A stretch of DNA of 64,000 nucleotides from Micrasema longulum. Its lineage: Eukaryota > Arthropoda > Insecta > Trichoptera > Brachycentridae. This document shows positions 21,341 through 32,815 of this stretch, piece after piece. Positions within the stretch are counted from its first letter, which is position 1, and the number at the start of each line of letters is the position of its first letter. The notes under the pieces are model-generated. The model was not told where the DNA came from. It worked only from the letters and a program-made list of their open reading frames with translations, and searched no databases. The stretch lies in assembly GCA_022494885.1 (NCBI GenBank), contig JAGVSM010000464.1, forward strand, positions 124,001 through 188,000. Direction: 5' to 3'. The translations under genes were made by a program, and so were the position numbers.

Positions 21341-21940
21341 AGGCATGAAGATAAGTTGGATATTAAATGTTAATGATTTTCTAAACGAGAACACCTCTTA
21401 ATTAATATTAAGATAAGTACGTAAGTAGTACGTATTACTAAATTATGGTCAAATATCTCATCAATAATCTGGTCAATGCATCGGGCTGTACGTTTATATT
21501 ATTAAGAAATACCATTAGAAATAAGAGAACAAAAAAAACATAAGTTGAAAAAACGGGTATGTACCAAAATAGCTCATAAAGTTTAAAGAGCAAACTTAGC
21601 ATTCATTTATCGTTTTTCGGTATTTATCTTAGAGAAGTGTTTTGTAATGTGGTTAATTTGTTTAAATTTCCTTGGTATGATTTGATAATGTTCTGCTACT
21701 AATCCTTATCAATAGATCTCATTGTTATTCTCAAAGTCGAAAACAATATTTTTCGTTATTTTCTAGGTGTTTAAATGAAGTTTTTTTTTTTTTTTTAATG
21801 TACAGAGTTTATTTGTTTCAGGTCCCGACTAGCTAGGAAATTCCTGTGTTGAGGAAGGACCTTATTTTTTTCATGTGTTTTTTATTTCATTAAATGATGC
21901 TTAATAAATTCAAAGAATAATAATAACATTAGAAAAAATA
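21341..21940. other. AT-rich, no gene seen
   Basis: 21341-21420 continues the sequence shared with 33520-33590. The rest has poly-T at 21780-21796 and nothing recognisable. Confidence 0.35.
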
Positions 21941-21943
21941 AAT

Positions 21944-22260
21944 ATAAATTAGAAAACATGCAAGTAATAATAATAAAAATTGAATCATAAAAATAAATTA
22001 GAAAATATGCCATTAATAGTACATAAATGAGACATAATTATTATAAATTAGAAAACATACCGATAATAATAATAATTGAACCACAAATACACATTATAAA
22101 ATATAACATTAGTAATAAAGAAATCAAACAAAAATATAAATTGGAAAACATAACGATAATAATAAAAATTGAAGCATAAATACAAATTTCAAAATATATC
22201 GTTAGTAATTAAAAATTGAAGAACAAAAATAAATTACAGAATATACCATTTATAATTTAA
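21944..22260. repeat. AT-rich minisatellite, ~47-bp period, about 7 units
   Basis: The phrase 'ataaattagaaaacat' and variants recur at about 21944, 21993, 22043, 22093, 22137, 22183 and 22229. Each is followed by '(a/t)ccattaat' or 'cgataataataa' and 'attgaa(g/t)cataaa'. It probably forms part of the 3' UTR of the minus-strand LINE at 22480-23200. Confidence 0.55.
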
Positions 22261-22479
22261 AAAAATTAAGATACGTGTAAAATACTAGTATTAAAAAGAA
22301 AAATAAAACATATGTAAATGAATAAACATAAAAAGTAAAAATGAAATATACATAAAAACAATAAGAGATTTTTTTTCAATTAAAAGCAACACAATTTTTA
22401 GTCATGAAAATAATTACAGGATATAAAAAGGTCTACCCCTAATCCACTTGCTCACCTTCTTCTTCTAAACATTGTAACT

Positions 22480-23230
22480 GACAGACGTCTTTATGTCAGG
22501 GTCCAACATGTTAAAAAACCTAGGGCCCAATACTGCAAAATGCCTCTGAAAAAAGGCAGTTCTACTTAGAGGTACCCCAAAGTTTATGCTCATTGCATAT
22601 CTTGTTTTAATATTTTGTTGTGTTCTATTTTTTATTGAAGACTAGAAATTTGTAAGGACTTCTCTAACATAAAGTTGTCTGACAGTTAGTAAATTTGTTG
22701 TTTCAAATAGAGTATGAGAGGGGCAAGTAGATGGCAGTTTTAGCATTATTTTCAATATTGTTTTTTGGAGAATGACCAATGGATTTAGTATGACCTCCGA
22801 ACAACCACCCCATCCAATTACTCCATATGACGCAACCGACTGGAACAGTGCAAAATATACCGATTTAACTGCTCCGTAGTCTAAAACACCTCTCAATGAG
22901 TAGAACACGTATCAGTTTTCGGAGTTTTTTGACAGTCATAGAAATGTGAGATTCCCATCTAAGATGGCTGTCGATCATAATTCCCAAATATTTAATTTCA
23001 TTAACTATTTTCAAGGGAGAGCAGGTACACGGCACTTTATCTTGTCCAGGAATTTGGTTTATACCACAAGTATGAAGCATAACATTGAAAGATGTGACTG
23101 GTTGGGTAGCTCCACTGAGGCTAAATGTTATGTAGTTTGTTTTATCAATATTGAGGGAAAGTAAATTGATGTCTAACCACTTTCTCACCATTTCCATTCC
23201 TGCTGTGGCCTTACAAAAAACATCATTCCA
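22480..23230 (-). mobile_element. LINE reverse-transcriptase C-terminal half, frameshifted
   Basis: The minus frame at 22865-23197 reads KWLDINLLSLNIDKTNYITF and EIKYLGIMIDSHLRWESHI. A second frame, 22642-22908, reads GVLDYGAVKSVYFALFQSVA, SYGVIGWGG and LPSTCPSHTLFE. The two frames are continuous with one frameshift near 22890. This is the thumb region of a Jockey/CR1-like polymerase. Confidence 0.72.
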
Positions 23231-23234
23231 GTTT

Positions 23235-23735
23235 AAAGTTGAAATGATTACAGTTTAAAAATATTGATGATTAGTTCATAGTTAAATGATATATAGAATT
23301 AAGTAAATATAAGAAAATTAATTTATTATGTTTGTACTATCTTAAGATAAAATAAATAAGGATGTAAATTTGTGAATTGGGTTGTGGTCCCGTGTCCAGT
23401 GTCTCGGACTCACGGCTAAAAGGTCCGTGGATCGAAAGTCACTCCACACCAACTTAAATCCCATGTTCTAATAGTGAGTTATTTACAACTCGTTGAAAAT
23501 GGGCCTCTAAATAAGATTTTTGGGTAAATCCTTAGAACGCTAATATTTATTTTTTTACAAGGAGACTTCGAAAAACGAAATATAATTTAATCATTTACCT
23601 AAACATCTTAACAATTAGTGTCAACTCGAGAACCAGTGGTAGGCAAGCTTGTTTACTCAGACATGGGATCCGGGGTCGATATAATTATTATTGGTCATAA
23701 TTTATCATCGTACTGTCATGTAAATAAATCCGACA
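23235..23735. other. Duplicated flank, no gene
   Basis: 23620-23720 ('agtggtaggcaagcttgttt', 'tcatcgtactgtcatgt') matches 34255-34345. Nothing coding is recognised. Confidence 0.4.
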
Positions 23736-23737
23736 TT

Positions 23738-24050
23738 CTTGTCCTATTTAAAATTCTCAACTCACTATTTGATGCGCCTGAACTACAAGTTCGATAAAAT
23801 TAAATATCCCAACTAGAAACCTCAGACAAAACTTACTCTTTCATACCGATTACCATAGAACTAACTATGGTTTTTATTCCCCTATGCCCAGAATTCTTAG
23901 GTCTGCCAACAAACATACAAACCAGTCTTGATTTCTTCGATAACAAGTTGTCTTCTTTCAAACGATCACTGAATCAAATTTAATTATAAACACCTCTCTC
24001 CCGCTTCCACTCCCACCGAGTCTACTATACACCATTGTGTCATACTTTCC
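23738..24050 (+). mobile_element. LINE C-terminal remnant
   Basis: Frames read LFKILNSLFDAPEL, then LNIPTRNLRQNLLFHTDYHR, TNYGFYSPMPRILRSANKHT and LDFFDNKLSSFKRSLNQI before a stop. It is the same terminal domain as 14957-15220 but on the opposite strand, with a frameshift near 23800. Followed by (AT)n tracts at 24059-24101 and 24219-24241. Confidence 0.65.
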
Positions 24051-24070
24051 TTTATAATAATATATATAAT

Positions 24071-24101
<31 letters not shown>

Positions 24102-24241
24102 CGGCACTTACTAAGTTCACAAAGCTTGGATTTTTTTAAAACCATGTGTATTCATTTTTCAATATTGTCAGCGAAAACTCCAATTAGGTACTTAGACACT
24201 TACTTAGCTATCATGAACATATATATATATATATATATATA

Positions 24242-24865
24242 ATTTTCTATGCATAAATATGTCCTTAAGAATGCCCATTGGGCGTATATATAGATAAATA
24301 AGACAAATGTAATTTTACCTATTCTGTGTAATTGAAGACAATATACACATCCGGGATTGTATCAACAAGCAACATTTTACATATACATAGACCCGTCCAG
24401 GGACTGTAAAATAAAGCAGTAAAACACCACCACCAGGTCGTCGAAGATATTACAATATTATGTATTGACACCTAGCAGTACTATGTAGCTTTAACTATGA
24501 AGTGACGTGTTAAACATGCTTTAAATGTAAAGAGCTAGCTGTAAGCGCATTTATTTTCAATGTAGTATTAATTAAAAATAAGCCGATTCTAAATGATTTT
24601 CAATTGAAATTTTCGTTACCAAACTAGTTTTAAGTTATAAATAACTATATTCAACAAACATCCCATTTCCGTGACCGGAAAGACAAATAAAATAATGGTT
24701 ATAATCAGCCATCGGCGACTCCATTACTATTACATTTCAATTATCAGTGAATGAAGCCACCAAACGAGAAAGTAGACAAATACGATCGATTTATAAAAGC
24801 ACAACTATAATGGTTAAAGAGAGTAACAGCTACTCTTATCCGTCGTATCGAGTGAGGGCCTATCG
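24242..24865. other. 3' flank of U3, shared with U2
   Basis: Parallels 9420-9994, including 'gtaattgaagacaatatac' and the segment just after the stop. No gene. Confidence 0.5.
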
Positions 24866-26073
24866 TCATTGAATATGGTTCAGTTTAAATAATTTCACAG
24901 TAAGAACTTTCTCACCAATGTGATTTAATGAATGATTAATTAAATACCTTTTTTTAGAAAACGTACATTCACAATCGGAGCAGTTATATGGTTTGATACC
25001 AGTATGGGTTAACATATGCTTTGTTAAATAACTTTTACGTGAACATTTATATTGGCACTCTAAGCACGAGAATGGTTTCTCGCCACTATGAATCAACATG
25101 TGCAAGTTCAACTTGTCTCTTCGTGAACATTTGAAATGGCATTCTAAGCACGAGAATGGTTTCTCGCCACTGTGAGTTGACATGTGCAAGATCAACTTAT
25201 CTCTTCGCGAACATTTGAAATGGCACTCTGAGCATGAGAATGGTTTTTCGCCAGTATGAGTAAACATGTGTAATTTTAATTTATTTTTTCGTGAACATTT
25301 AAATTGGCACTCTGAACATGAGAACGGTTTTTCGCCAGTGTGACGTAACATGTGTGACTTCAAAGCATAGCTGTTTGAACAATAATATTGGCACTCTAAG
25401 CAAGAGAATCGTTTCTCGCCAGTATGAATTAGCATGTGTGATTTCAAAGCATAGCTGGTTGAACATTTATATTGGCACTCTAAGCATAAAAATGGTTTCT
25501 CACCAGTATGAGTTAACATGTGTGATTTCAAAGTAGAGCTCTTTGAACATCTATATTGGCACTCTGAACATGAGAATGGTTTCTCACCAGTGTGAGTTAA
25601 TATGTGTGATTTCAAATTAGAGCTGTGTGAACATTTATAGTGGCACTCTGAGCATGAGAATGGTTTCTTGCCACTGTGAGTAAACATGTGCGATTTCAAA
25701 GCAGAGCTGCTTGAACAACTATATTGGCACTCTGGGCATAAGAATGCTTTCTCACCAGTATGAGTTAACATGTGTGATTTCAAAGCATAGCTGGTTGAAC
25801 ACTTATATTGGCACTCTGAGCATGAGAATGGTTTCTCGCCAGTGTGAGTAAACATGTGTAATTTCAAAGCAGAGCTGCTTGAAAAATTATTCAGGCATTC
25901 TAAGCATAAGTATGGTTTCTTGTGCGTTTTCATGTGCAATTTTAAAGCAGAGCTATCAGAACATTCTAATTGGCAGTCTGAGCACGAGAATGGTTTCTCG
26001 CCAGTATGAGTTAACATGTGCGAAGTCAAAATAATGCTTGGACAGGTTTCATATTTCTGACTTGATTGCGAAC
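24866..26073 (-). CDS. U3 exon 2: 13-finger C2H2 array
   Basis: Acceptor TTTCAG before 26073, in phase with exon 1 (26868-27510), stop at 24866; joined product 616 aa. Thirteen C2H2 fingers with TGEKP linkers. Finger 2 is CLECLNNF, and the short KTHKKPY linker before it is shared with U2. The last finger (CSDCECTFSKKRYL) and the tail (GEKVLTVKLFKLNHIQ) are almost identical to U2, so U2 and U3 are the closest pair. The ancestral first finger has lost one Cys and several residues (YETCPSIILTSHMLTH). Between U2 and U3 the arrays differ by finger gain or loss in the middle. DNA-binding role inferred from family. Confidence 0.88.
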
Positions 26074-26379
26074 CTGAAATAAAAACACATACAATGTAAT
26101 CGTTTAAACCCCACTAAAATAAACGAATGGAAAATGAGATGAGTTTGAAAGTTTTTTAGAAAATCAATAAGTATTTTTAGACTAAATTTATATTTGAAGC
26201 ACCGTTTTTGTGATTACTTAATGTAAATAAAGCATTTTTTTTCACAGCTAATTTTATATTTTATTACCAAACGGTTTCGATACTAAGCAAGCTTTTTAGT
26301 AGAGATACTACATTATACCTTAATAAAAAGCTTGTGTGGCTTCGAAACCAGTTATGGTATAATAGTTTCATAGCGACAG

Positions 26380-26535
26380 AACTGATAGAACGCAAACGGT
26401 TAATAAATTGTAACACTTTCTCCCATTCTTATTTTGTTACTAGCGGTGTTCCGCAGGGTTCCTATTTGGGTCCAATACTGTTCATCATCTTTGTGATTGG
26501 TTAAAAGAATGTATTTGATAAAGTGAACATAGAAA
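26380..26535 (+). mobile_element. LINE palm remnant in U3 intron
   Basis: 'ctagcggtgttccgcagggt' and the following bases decode to the VPQG..LGPI.F.IFVI motif. This is the third orthologous copy. Confidence 0.5.
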
Positions 26536-26639
26536 CACAGGCTATTTTCATTAGACAGGAATAACGCTAAAAATATAATATATATTTAGAGCAGATTTTT
26601 ACGATTCTAATGATAGAACTATCAATGTATTCAAAACAT

Positions 26640-26830
26640 GTTTTATTTATAATTTTCGGGTTTAAAAATGAGCACATACAAAACGGCTCGTAGTTGATAT
26701 CGCGCCATTTTGACGTCACGCGTTATAGCCACCGATTGCGCTTCTACTAAACATTGCGTACAAGCTTAGCGCCAAAACGTCATGCGTGCCGCTTGTCCCA
26801 CAGGGCGCGAAGCGTCTTGAATTCGGGTAA
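26640..26830. promoter_or_regulatory. CpG-rich intronic block with intact TGACGTCA (copy 3)
   Basis: The octamer lies at 26711-26718, followed by ACGCG. The block ends at 'gcgcgaagcgtcttga', shared with U1 and U2, and lies within 230 bases of the U3 exon 1 donor. Confidence 0.38.
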
Positions 26831-26867
26831 TTTAAAATATGCGTATATTAAACCTTTGTTTACTTAC

Positions 26868-27510
26868 TTGAGGAAATTTCATCGTGACGAGAGGAATCCA
26901 AGCATTCTTGTTCAATGTCAGGATTTTTAAAATCAGTTTTTCTGTAGATAATATTATCGCTGGTTATGCTAGGCTGGTAAGTACTGCTCCCCGGTTCAGT
27001 CTTCACGGGACAAACACCCAGTTTCTCGTTTCTGTAGGGACGTGACACCCCTCCTCCAGTATAGGGAATTTCCAATTTCACAACGTCAATCCCCGGTTCA
27101 GCCTTCACGGTTATAACACCAGGCTCCTCGATTCTATAAGGACGTGGCGCTCTTTCCCCAGCATAGAGAATTTCTCCTTTTACATCGCCAGTCCCCGGTT
27201 CAGTCTTCACGGTACTACCATCTGACTCCTCACTTCTGTAGAGACGTGACGCCCCTTCCGCACTAAAGATAATATCTTCATCTACATCGCTAGTTCCCGG
27301 TTCAGCCTTCACTGTAGCAACACCTGGCTCCTCGCTTCTGAAGGAACGTGACGCCCATTCCCCGGTATGGAGAATATCTCCATCTATATCGCCAGTCCCT
27401 GGTTCAGCCTTCACAGTAGCAACACCTGGCTCTTCCCCAGTATGGAGAATTTCTTCTTCTACATCGCCAATTTTCGGTTCCACCTTAATATTCTTCAAAG
27501 CGATTTCCAT
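26868..27510 (-). CDS. U3 exon 1: acidic KxEPG-repeat N-terminus
   Basis: ATG at 27510 (MEIALKNIKVEP), donor GTAAGT after 26868; 214 codons plus one base, phase 1. The first repeat is shortened in frame (HTGEEPGVATVKAEPG, lacking the GAS.PYRS stretch of its paralogs). Eight psi-K-x-E cores: IKVE, VKAE twice, VKTE, VKGE, VKAE, VKLE and VKTE. The terminal IKQE has become IEQE, so the acceptor Lys is gone. A candidate upstream splice site (CTTCAG) lies about 50 bases before the ATG, as in U1. The start is set by conservation with the other units. Confidence 0.87.
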
Positions 27511-27673
27511 AACTCTAGTTTTTAGAGCGGATTTAAAGTAATTCTTTGATTTATCTGAAGATAAATATCCTAGAAATGGAACAAAGTATTTAATTCGAAA
27601 ATAAAATGATAAATGTCAAAAAAAAGGATTTGATATATTTTTAATGTTTTAAAATACTCAAATAAAATACTAC

Positions 27674-27706
27674 ATTTTTTTGTACAACAGGCAAAAATCA
27701 AAAGTA
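27674..27706 (-). repeat. SINE tail stub upstream of U3
   Basis: A shortened form of the stub seen at 3971 and 13763, at an equivalent position about 165 bases above the ATG. Confidence 0.4.
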
Positions 27707-27909
27707 CAAAGTCGATAAAATGCTTATTAAATATAGCAGCCAATATGTTTAAATGGTATTTCGTACCACATTTTTTCTTGAATTAGTAATGCGGCATGAC
27801 CAATTATAAAAAAAAAAACCTGTTTTTTTTGTTTGAGAACAAATATTTCTAACCATCAAAACCGATCATATTATATTATCGGTATACCTTTCTACGTTAT
27901 TTTATATTA

Positions 27910-29140
27910 TGATACTAGGCTAGTCTAAAGAAAAATACTCTTTCTCGGAAGTCGCGATACCTACCCTAACCCAATAGCACTCGTGATCGAAAAAGTAAAA
28001 ACCCTTTCAAAAATGTTTAACGCTCGAACATGGATTTTTGATGACGCACAAGGAAACGCGGTCAATAAAATTGACAAAGTCGTCGGAAGATAAAGAGATT
28101 ATTGCGCAGATCTATACAAGGATTAAAGTATGCAAGCCCAGTAAGGATTAATGTATTAATTCAAACAATATTTTGAGTTTGTCCAAATTTTTGTAGACAA
28201 GGACTGGATTCAACTCCCTGTGGAGCTGTTAATATTAACATATTACAACAGAGATGAAGAACATTTAAAATAAGGTAATATAGAAGTCTAGGCATCTACA
28301 GGGCTTATGACATATTTTAAATGTTCTTCATCTCTGTTGTTATATGTTAATATAAACAGCTCCCCAGGGAGTTCAATCCAGTCCCTGTCTACAAAAATTT
28401 GGACAAACTCAAAATATTGTTGATAAATCCACCTGGTCCATGAAGAAGTATAGAAATTGAAAAAAATAACATTTTCAGGCGTTGCCTAGTATGTAGGTGA
28501 AATAATTCAATTACACGAATTTCACCCGCATAGATAAAGGTTTTAGCACTTGAACTTCACAAAAATCAATAGATGAAAGAATTGAAGGAATATGGATGTT
28601 CAAATATGGGCAGAATGGTGAATGTTACACAGTGTGTAAAGTGGCCACTTAAACCAGCCAATGACAGGTCATAAGCCCTGATGTCATAAGATGATTTAAA
28701 TGTTATTCATCTATGTTGTAATATGTAAATATTAATTCAAAACTAGAAGAACCTTTTATAATCCTCCAGCAAATTGAAGACGCCAGTAGGAAACTGAAAA
28801 TGCACAAATCACAATAAGAATATGACTGATGACAGAATCAAAATAAAGCTGGACAGACGTAACTCAGTTTGGACATCAGGAAAATGGCTAATAGATTGGG
28901 ATGAATCTGTATTTATTCCAATAAACAAGAAGGGATCAACCAAAAAATGCAAAAGCTATCGAACTGTCTCCCTCATATCTCGTGTCGGCTAAACATTGCT
29001 ACAACGGCGAGATTTAACCCTACAAGACAGGTGAATTACAGCAGAGAAAGCTGGATTCGTTAAAGGGTCACGAGAAACAATCTTGAAAATACTGAATATT
29101 TTAGGATTTCCTTTTCATAAAACAATACTGTATTTGCAAA
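27910..29140 (+). mobile_element. RTE-like LINE remnant (copy 2), split by a foldback element
   Basis: 27910-28165 and 28742-29140 together match 4850-5450 without a gap. The second part reads SVFIPINKKGSTKKCKSYR, then TVSLIS, a standard RTE palm segment. Between them lies the 565 bp element below. Confidence 0.6.
28166..28730 (+). mobile_element. Foldback element with 11-bp target duplication
   Basis: Flanked by ATTAATTCAAA at 28155-28165 and 28731-28741; the empty site exists near 5085-5095. Order: full arm X forward (28166-28310), inverted arm X' (28311-28424), acceptor-like TTTTCAG and module Y (28476-28652), partial inverted arm (28653-28730). Arm X reads QYFEFVQIFVDKDWIQLP then ELLILTYYNRDEEH. 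Y is interrupted by stops here. The arms would fold into a hairpin of more than 100 bp. Confidence 0.8.
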
Positions 29141-29929
29141 TATATAAAAAATATATAAATTGTTACGTACTGAATCTACATTTTCTAAACTGGCAACTCA
29201 TGTAAGACTGTAAATATCCCGTTCTTTCCCAAACCCTTCCTATTAAAAAAATTGTGCTTCTACCGTCCTGTGAGAAAGTCACATGTGAAAAGTTGTCCCT
29301 CTGATAAATCTTTATCATTTACTGCGTGCGTGAGCATATTTCGTATAAAGTGAACTTTTTGAGTTATATAAACAGGCTAAATTATACAGTTCATCATCAT
29401 CTACACGATACCGGTCTCCGTGCTGCAGCAATAGTGAAGGAAGTGCTCCATATAAGAAACAATCGGAAGAACTTTACAAGTGAGTAACAATTTCCATACA
29501 GTCCACTAAACTAATATATATATATATATTTTTATTCAAATTACTTTGATCATTAACTGTCGGTAATTTGATACCCGTACACGTCAGATATTTAATTTTT
29601 TTGGTAGAATTGGGCATAATTCATATGTCCTGCTAAATCTTCTTAACGATAGTTTGGGATATCAGGGAAAGTATCAAATTACCGAGGTTAGTCTTCTTTA
29701 AACCATCCAATCGGGGAGAAAAAGAAGAAGAGAAAGACGCAAAATAGAGAAAGATTAATTATTGTTGGAGTATAATTTTGCTAAAGACAAATAATCTTGT
29801 TGTGATAAATATTCAGATCTAGATTCAATAATATCCATTGCACAGGCATCGAATATCGTAATCTTCCCAGTAATTCTTTTTTTCTATGACCGTTCTTGTA
29901 AATCACACATTTTAAAAAAAAATACCACC
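29141..29929. other. No gene; possible LTR-like stretch
   Basis: 29200-29500 contains TTATATAAA and a downstream segment of mixed composition that could be an old LTR, but no matching target duplication is found. An (AT)n run lies at 29512-29530. Confidence 0.25.
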
Positions 29930-30469
29930 CAGTCTTTTTGAAATTTTATCTAGCCTCGGTGTTTGTTATCTGTAATATTTACAAATCATAATATTCCCAC
30001 TGATTTGTTGTGGGTATTTCATTAAATTAAGCAACTTTAACTTTAAAGTTTATGCTTATTGTATCTGTTGCGATATAATTATGCTAATTTTTTCATAACT
30101 AGACTGTTCCGAACAAGGAGTAGAAGAATTCACATCAAGCTAAAACGCTTGCCTCACGCACAGGAGTTCCGTGTTCGATTCTGTTGCGGAGCTACAAATA
30201 AAACATATTTTGTTCTACTTTAAATACTAGAACAGTTACTTACTTTTTGCGGTGATTTATAAGTAAAAACTAAGTATATTCGTCCAATAATATTGCAATT
30301 TATGTATTTATTACCCGCGAGCGAGGGACGCGCACAGTTTAGAGTTTGACAGAAGAACCACAGATAAAATGTACTATTGTAGACAATCGACAAAAAAACG
30401 AAGTAATTACGAAGAAAGGTGATTTCTTAATTTATAAACACCAGCGTGCGGTCATGTGACCCCATTAAA
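29930..30469. repeat. Segmental duplication block, copy 3 (left part) with tRNA-like SINE piece
   Basis: Matches 5500-5920 and 15345-15585. At 30140-30205 it includes 'acgcttgcctcacgcac' and 'gttcgattc', the B-box-like core of a tRNA-derived SINE, also present at 41440-41510. It is cut by the LINE that follows. Confidence 0.55.
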
Positions 30470-31793
30470 CTCGGTTCGCTCGGTTGAAACAAGTTTAATG
30501 ATATTTACAGACTATATTACGGCTGCATTAGATGCAAGACATCGGGTTGACTGTTTATATAACAACTTTGCCTAAGCCTTTGATACAGTCGATCATGTTA
30601 TGTTAAACAAGCTGAGTGAGATCGGTTTCTCGGATGGAATGCTAAAATAATAGTGAGCTACCTCCGAAACCGAAATCAATACGTTTCACATGGCTTGTTT
30701 GCATCAAAAAAATTTAGTACTTACTCAGGTGTTCCCCAGGGATCCAACCTGGGCCCATTACTGTTCTATATTTTTATTGATGATATTAAAAAAGTTGTAG
30801 TCAAATCGGGTTTTTTATTATTCGCAGATGACTTGAAGCTATTTTTGAGGGTTAAAACTTTAGATGATTTTCGTACTCTCCAGGCGGACATAATAAACGT
30901 ATTTGAAGGGGGAAGACGAAATAAATTATTGTTCAATATCTCAAAATGCTCAGTTATGTCTTTCACTAGGGCCTACAAAACGCTTTTCTTCCGCTATAGA
31001 ATGAATGATAAGAATCTTATGCGGATTGCGAAGGTTAAAGATCTAGGCATCACTTTTGTGAGTTCCTTGACATTTCATGATCAGATCGAAACAGTTTGTA
31101 GTATTGCGTTGAAGGTGTTAGGATTCGTCTTGCGTACTGCCAGGGTTTTTGGTAGTACACGAGTACTGAGAATTCTTTACAACTCGTTGGTGCGAAGTAG
31201 ACTCGAGAGTGGCTCGACGATTCGGGGACCGTGTGAGTTGAAGTACTCTCTTATGGTGGAGAGGGTTCAGAAGAAATCTTCGGTTTCTCTACATGAGAGA
31301 GTGTGGATATTATCCATGGCTTTATCCTACTGAGTTTTTACAGGGTATGCTCGGTTACAGCAGTTTGAAGACTAGAAGGAATGTGTATTTAACAACGCAC
31401 TTCTTTCGATTGTTGCGCGGTATTGTTGACAACCCTGAAATTACGCGGAGCATTAGCTTTTATGTTCCGGATAATTACCTTAGACAGCGTCAGCATAGAC
31501 TATTTCTTATTTCAATATACAGGACCAACCTGCCAATGGTCATGCCTGTTAGAAGGGCTATCTCTATGTTTAACAATATCCCTTTGGATACTGACATTTT
31601 TCACGTCTCTGAAGGAGTTTTCGTTACAGGATTCTCTTACTTTTTTAAATTATTCTTCTCTGGATATTATGTATACTAATGTTTTTTTTTTTATATATAC
31701 CTAATTATTTAATTTTTTCAATATGTATGAATTAAGATATTCCATTTTGTAATGTACATATTTATGAATAAATAAATAAAATTTAAAATAAAC
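30470..31793 (+). mobile_element. Jockey-type LINE, 5'-truncated, inserted into the duplication block
   Basis: The reverse transcriptase starts mid-domain (FDTVDHVMLNKLSEIGFSDG, about 30575). It continues as MSYLRNRNQYVSHGLF, then GVPQGSNLGPLLFYIFIDDI, and a catalytic FADDLK near 30825. KVKDLGIT follows. One frameshift near 31280 leads to a second frame, 31293-31679, with YVPDNYLRQRQHRLFLISIY and TNLPMVMPVRRAIS. The 3' UTR ends in AATAAATAAATAAAATTT. The same junction is uninterrupted at about 15570-15595. Most catalytic motifs survive, so this is one of the younger copies, though it cannot move by itself. Confidence 0.85.
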
Positions 31794-32150
31794 AAAAAAA
31801 ACCTAATTCCTTGAAAACGCACAAAGCTTTCGCCTAGCCGCGTCCAATAGCAATGTTAAATTAGTTCTGCGTATGCAGGTACTGCGAGGGACTGTGTCTA
31901 TGCTTACCTGTTATTAAAAGCTAATTTAAAAATGGTTCTAATTAAATCATATTATTCTTACAGGTTCGCTCTTGGCAGAACAGCAGTGGTTACGTTGACA
32001 GGAGGGAGCACGTCGTTAGCATTTGCCTCCGTCCTCAGCGCTTCTGGAGCTCCCCTGAAGAGAGACGTCAGTCGCCTGTCACCAAGCCCGTCCATCTTGT
32101 AAGATTTTTACGGCGAGAGTAAGTTTCTCATTTTCCATAAACTAGTTTTG
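31794..32150. repeat. Segmental duplication block, copy 3 (right part)
   Basis: Resumes at 'acctaattccttgaaaacgc', matching 15595-15930 and 5930-6200. Contains the GC-rich 'tccgtcctcagcgcttctgg' segment shared with copy 2. Confidence 0.6.
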
Positions 32151-32164
32151 TATAGATTCCCTGT

Positions 32165-32800
32165 TATCAAATATATATATATATATATTTATATATACTA
32201 GCGGACCGACAGACGTCCTGCCCGAACGTTGGCTTGCCTGTTTTTAACCTGGAAAGAGACTTTTCATTGATAAGTAGGTACCTAAGTACTTTTTTATGGT
32301 TGAATTACAAAAAATATAAATCATTTAAAAAAAATAGAATTTTTATTGCAAATGTCCAACTAGGCGCTTCTTACCAACAGGGGTGCATTTTATGCATAAA
32401 TGCGATATTAAAAAAATTACTGAATGTCAGTTAATATTGTTTTAGTATTCTCAAAAATACAGTAAAAAGGAATAATTGGTAAGAAATTATAAGGAATGTA
32501 AGGAAGAAATCTGATTGGGATCTATAAAAATCAAATGTTGTTTGTAAACATTCAAAAACAAACTTTTTCCAAACACAAAAAATCAATATCCTTCAATGTT
32601 TTTCGTACATGCATTCTTGTCGAACGCAACCCTGGTAGGTCGATGAAAAAAAGATCTATTTTTTTGATATCTACGAACACGCGCAGCGCAAAGATCTACA
32701 TTTCGCCGAAAACCACACGTAAATCGGTTAAGCCGTTTAGGAGAAGTTCAGTTACATCACACGTACAGAAGAATTATGTATAAAAGATTATGCAATAAAT
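32165..32800. repeat. Dispersed arthropod-type repeat
   Basis: Begins after (AT)n with 'actagcggaccgacagacgt' and ends with 'aaatcggttaagccgtttag', 'gagaagttcagttaca' and 'tataaaagatt'. This end pair is familiar from abundant interspersed repeats in many arthropod genomes, but I cannot assign a class from sequence alone. Two open frames (66 and 82 residues) inside look incidental. Confidence 0.4.
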
Positions 32801-32815
32801 TTATAAAATGAAATA

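Larger units (their letters stand above)
26074..26867 (-). other. U3 intron (0.8 kb)
   Basis: The shortest minus-strand intron. It keeps the old LINE palm remnant at 26380-26535 and the CpG block, without the later insertions seen in U1 and U2. It is thus nearest to the ancestral intron. Confidence 0.8.

Noticed and set aside
29200..29520. Solo LTR retrotransposon near a TATATAAA motif
   Set aside because: No TG...CA ends with matching target duplication could be found, and there is no second copy in the window.
30140..30205. Functional tRNA gene
   Set aside because: Only a B-box-like core and a loose A-box region are present. The sequence cannot fold into a full cloverleaf and is repeated at 41440-41510 as part of a block. 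It is a SINE piece.
32535..32783. 82-residue frame at 32.5 kb
   Set aside because: Lies inside a dispersed repeat recognised by its ends; no protein similarity apparent.
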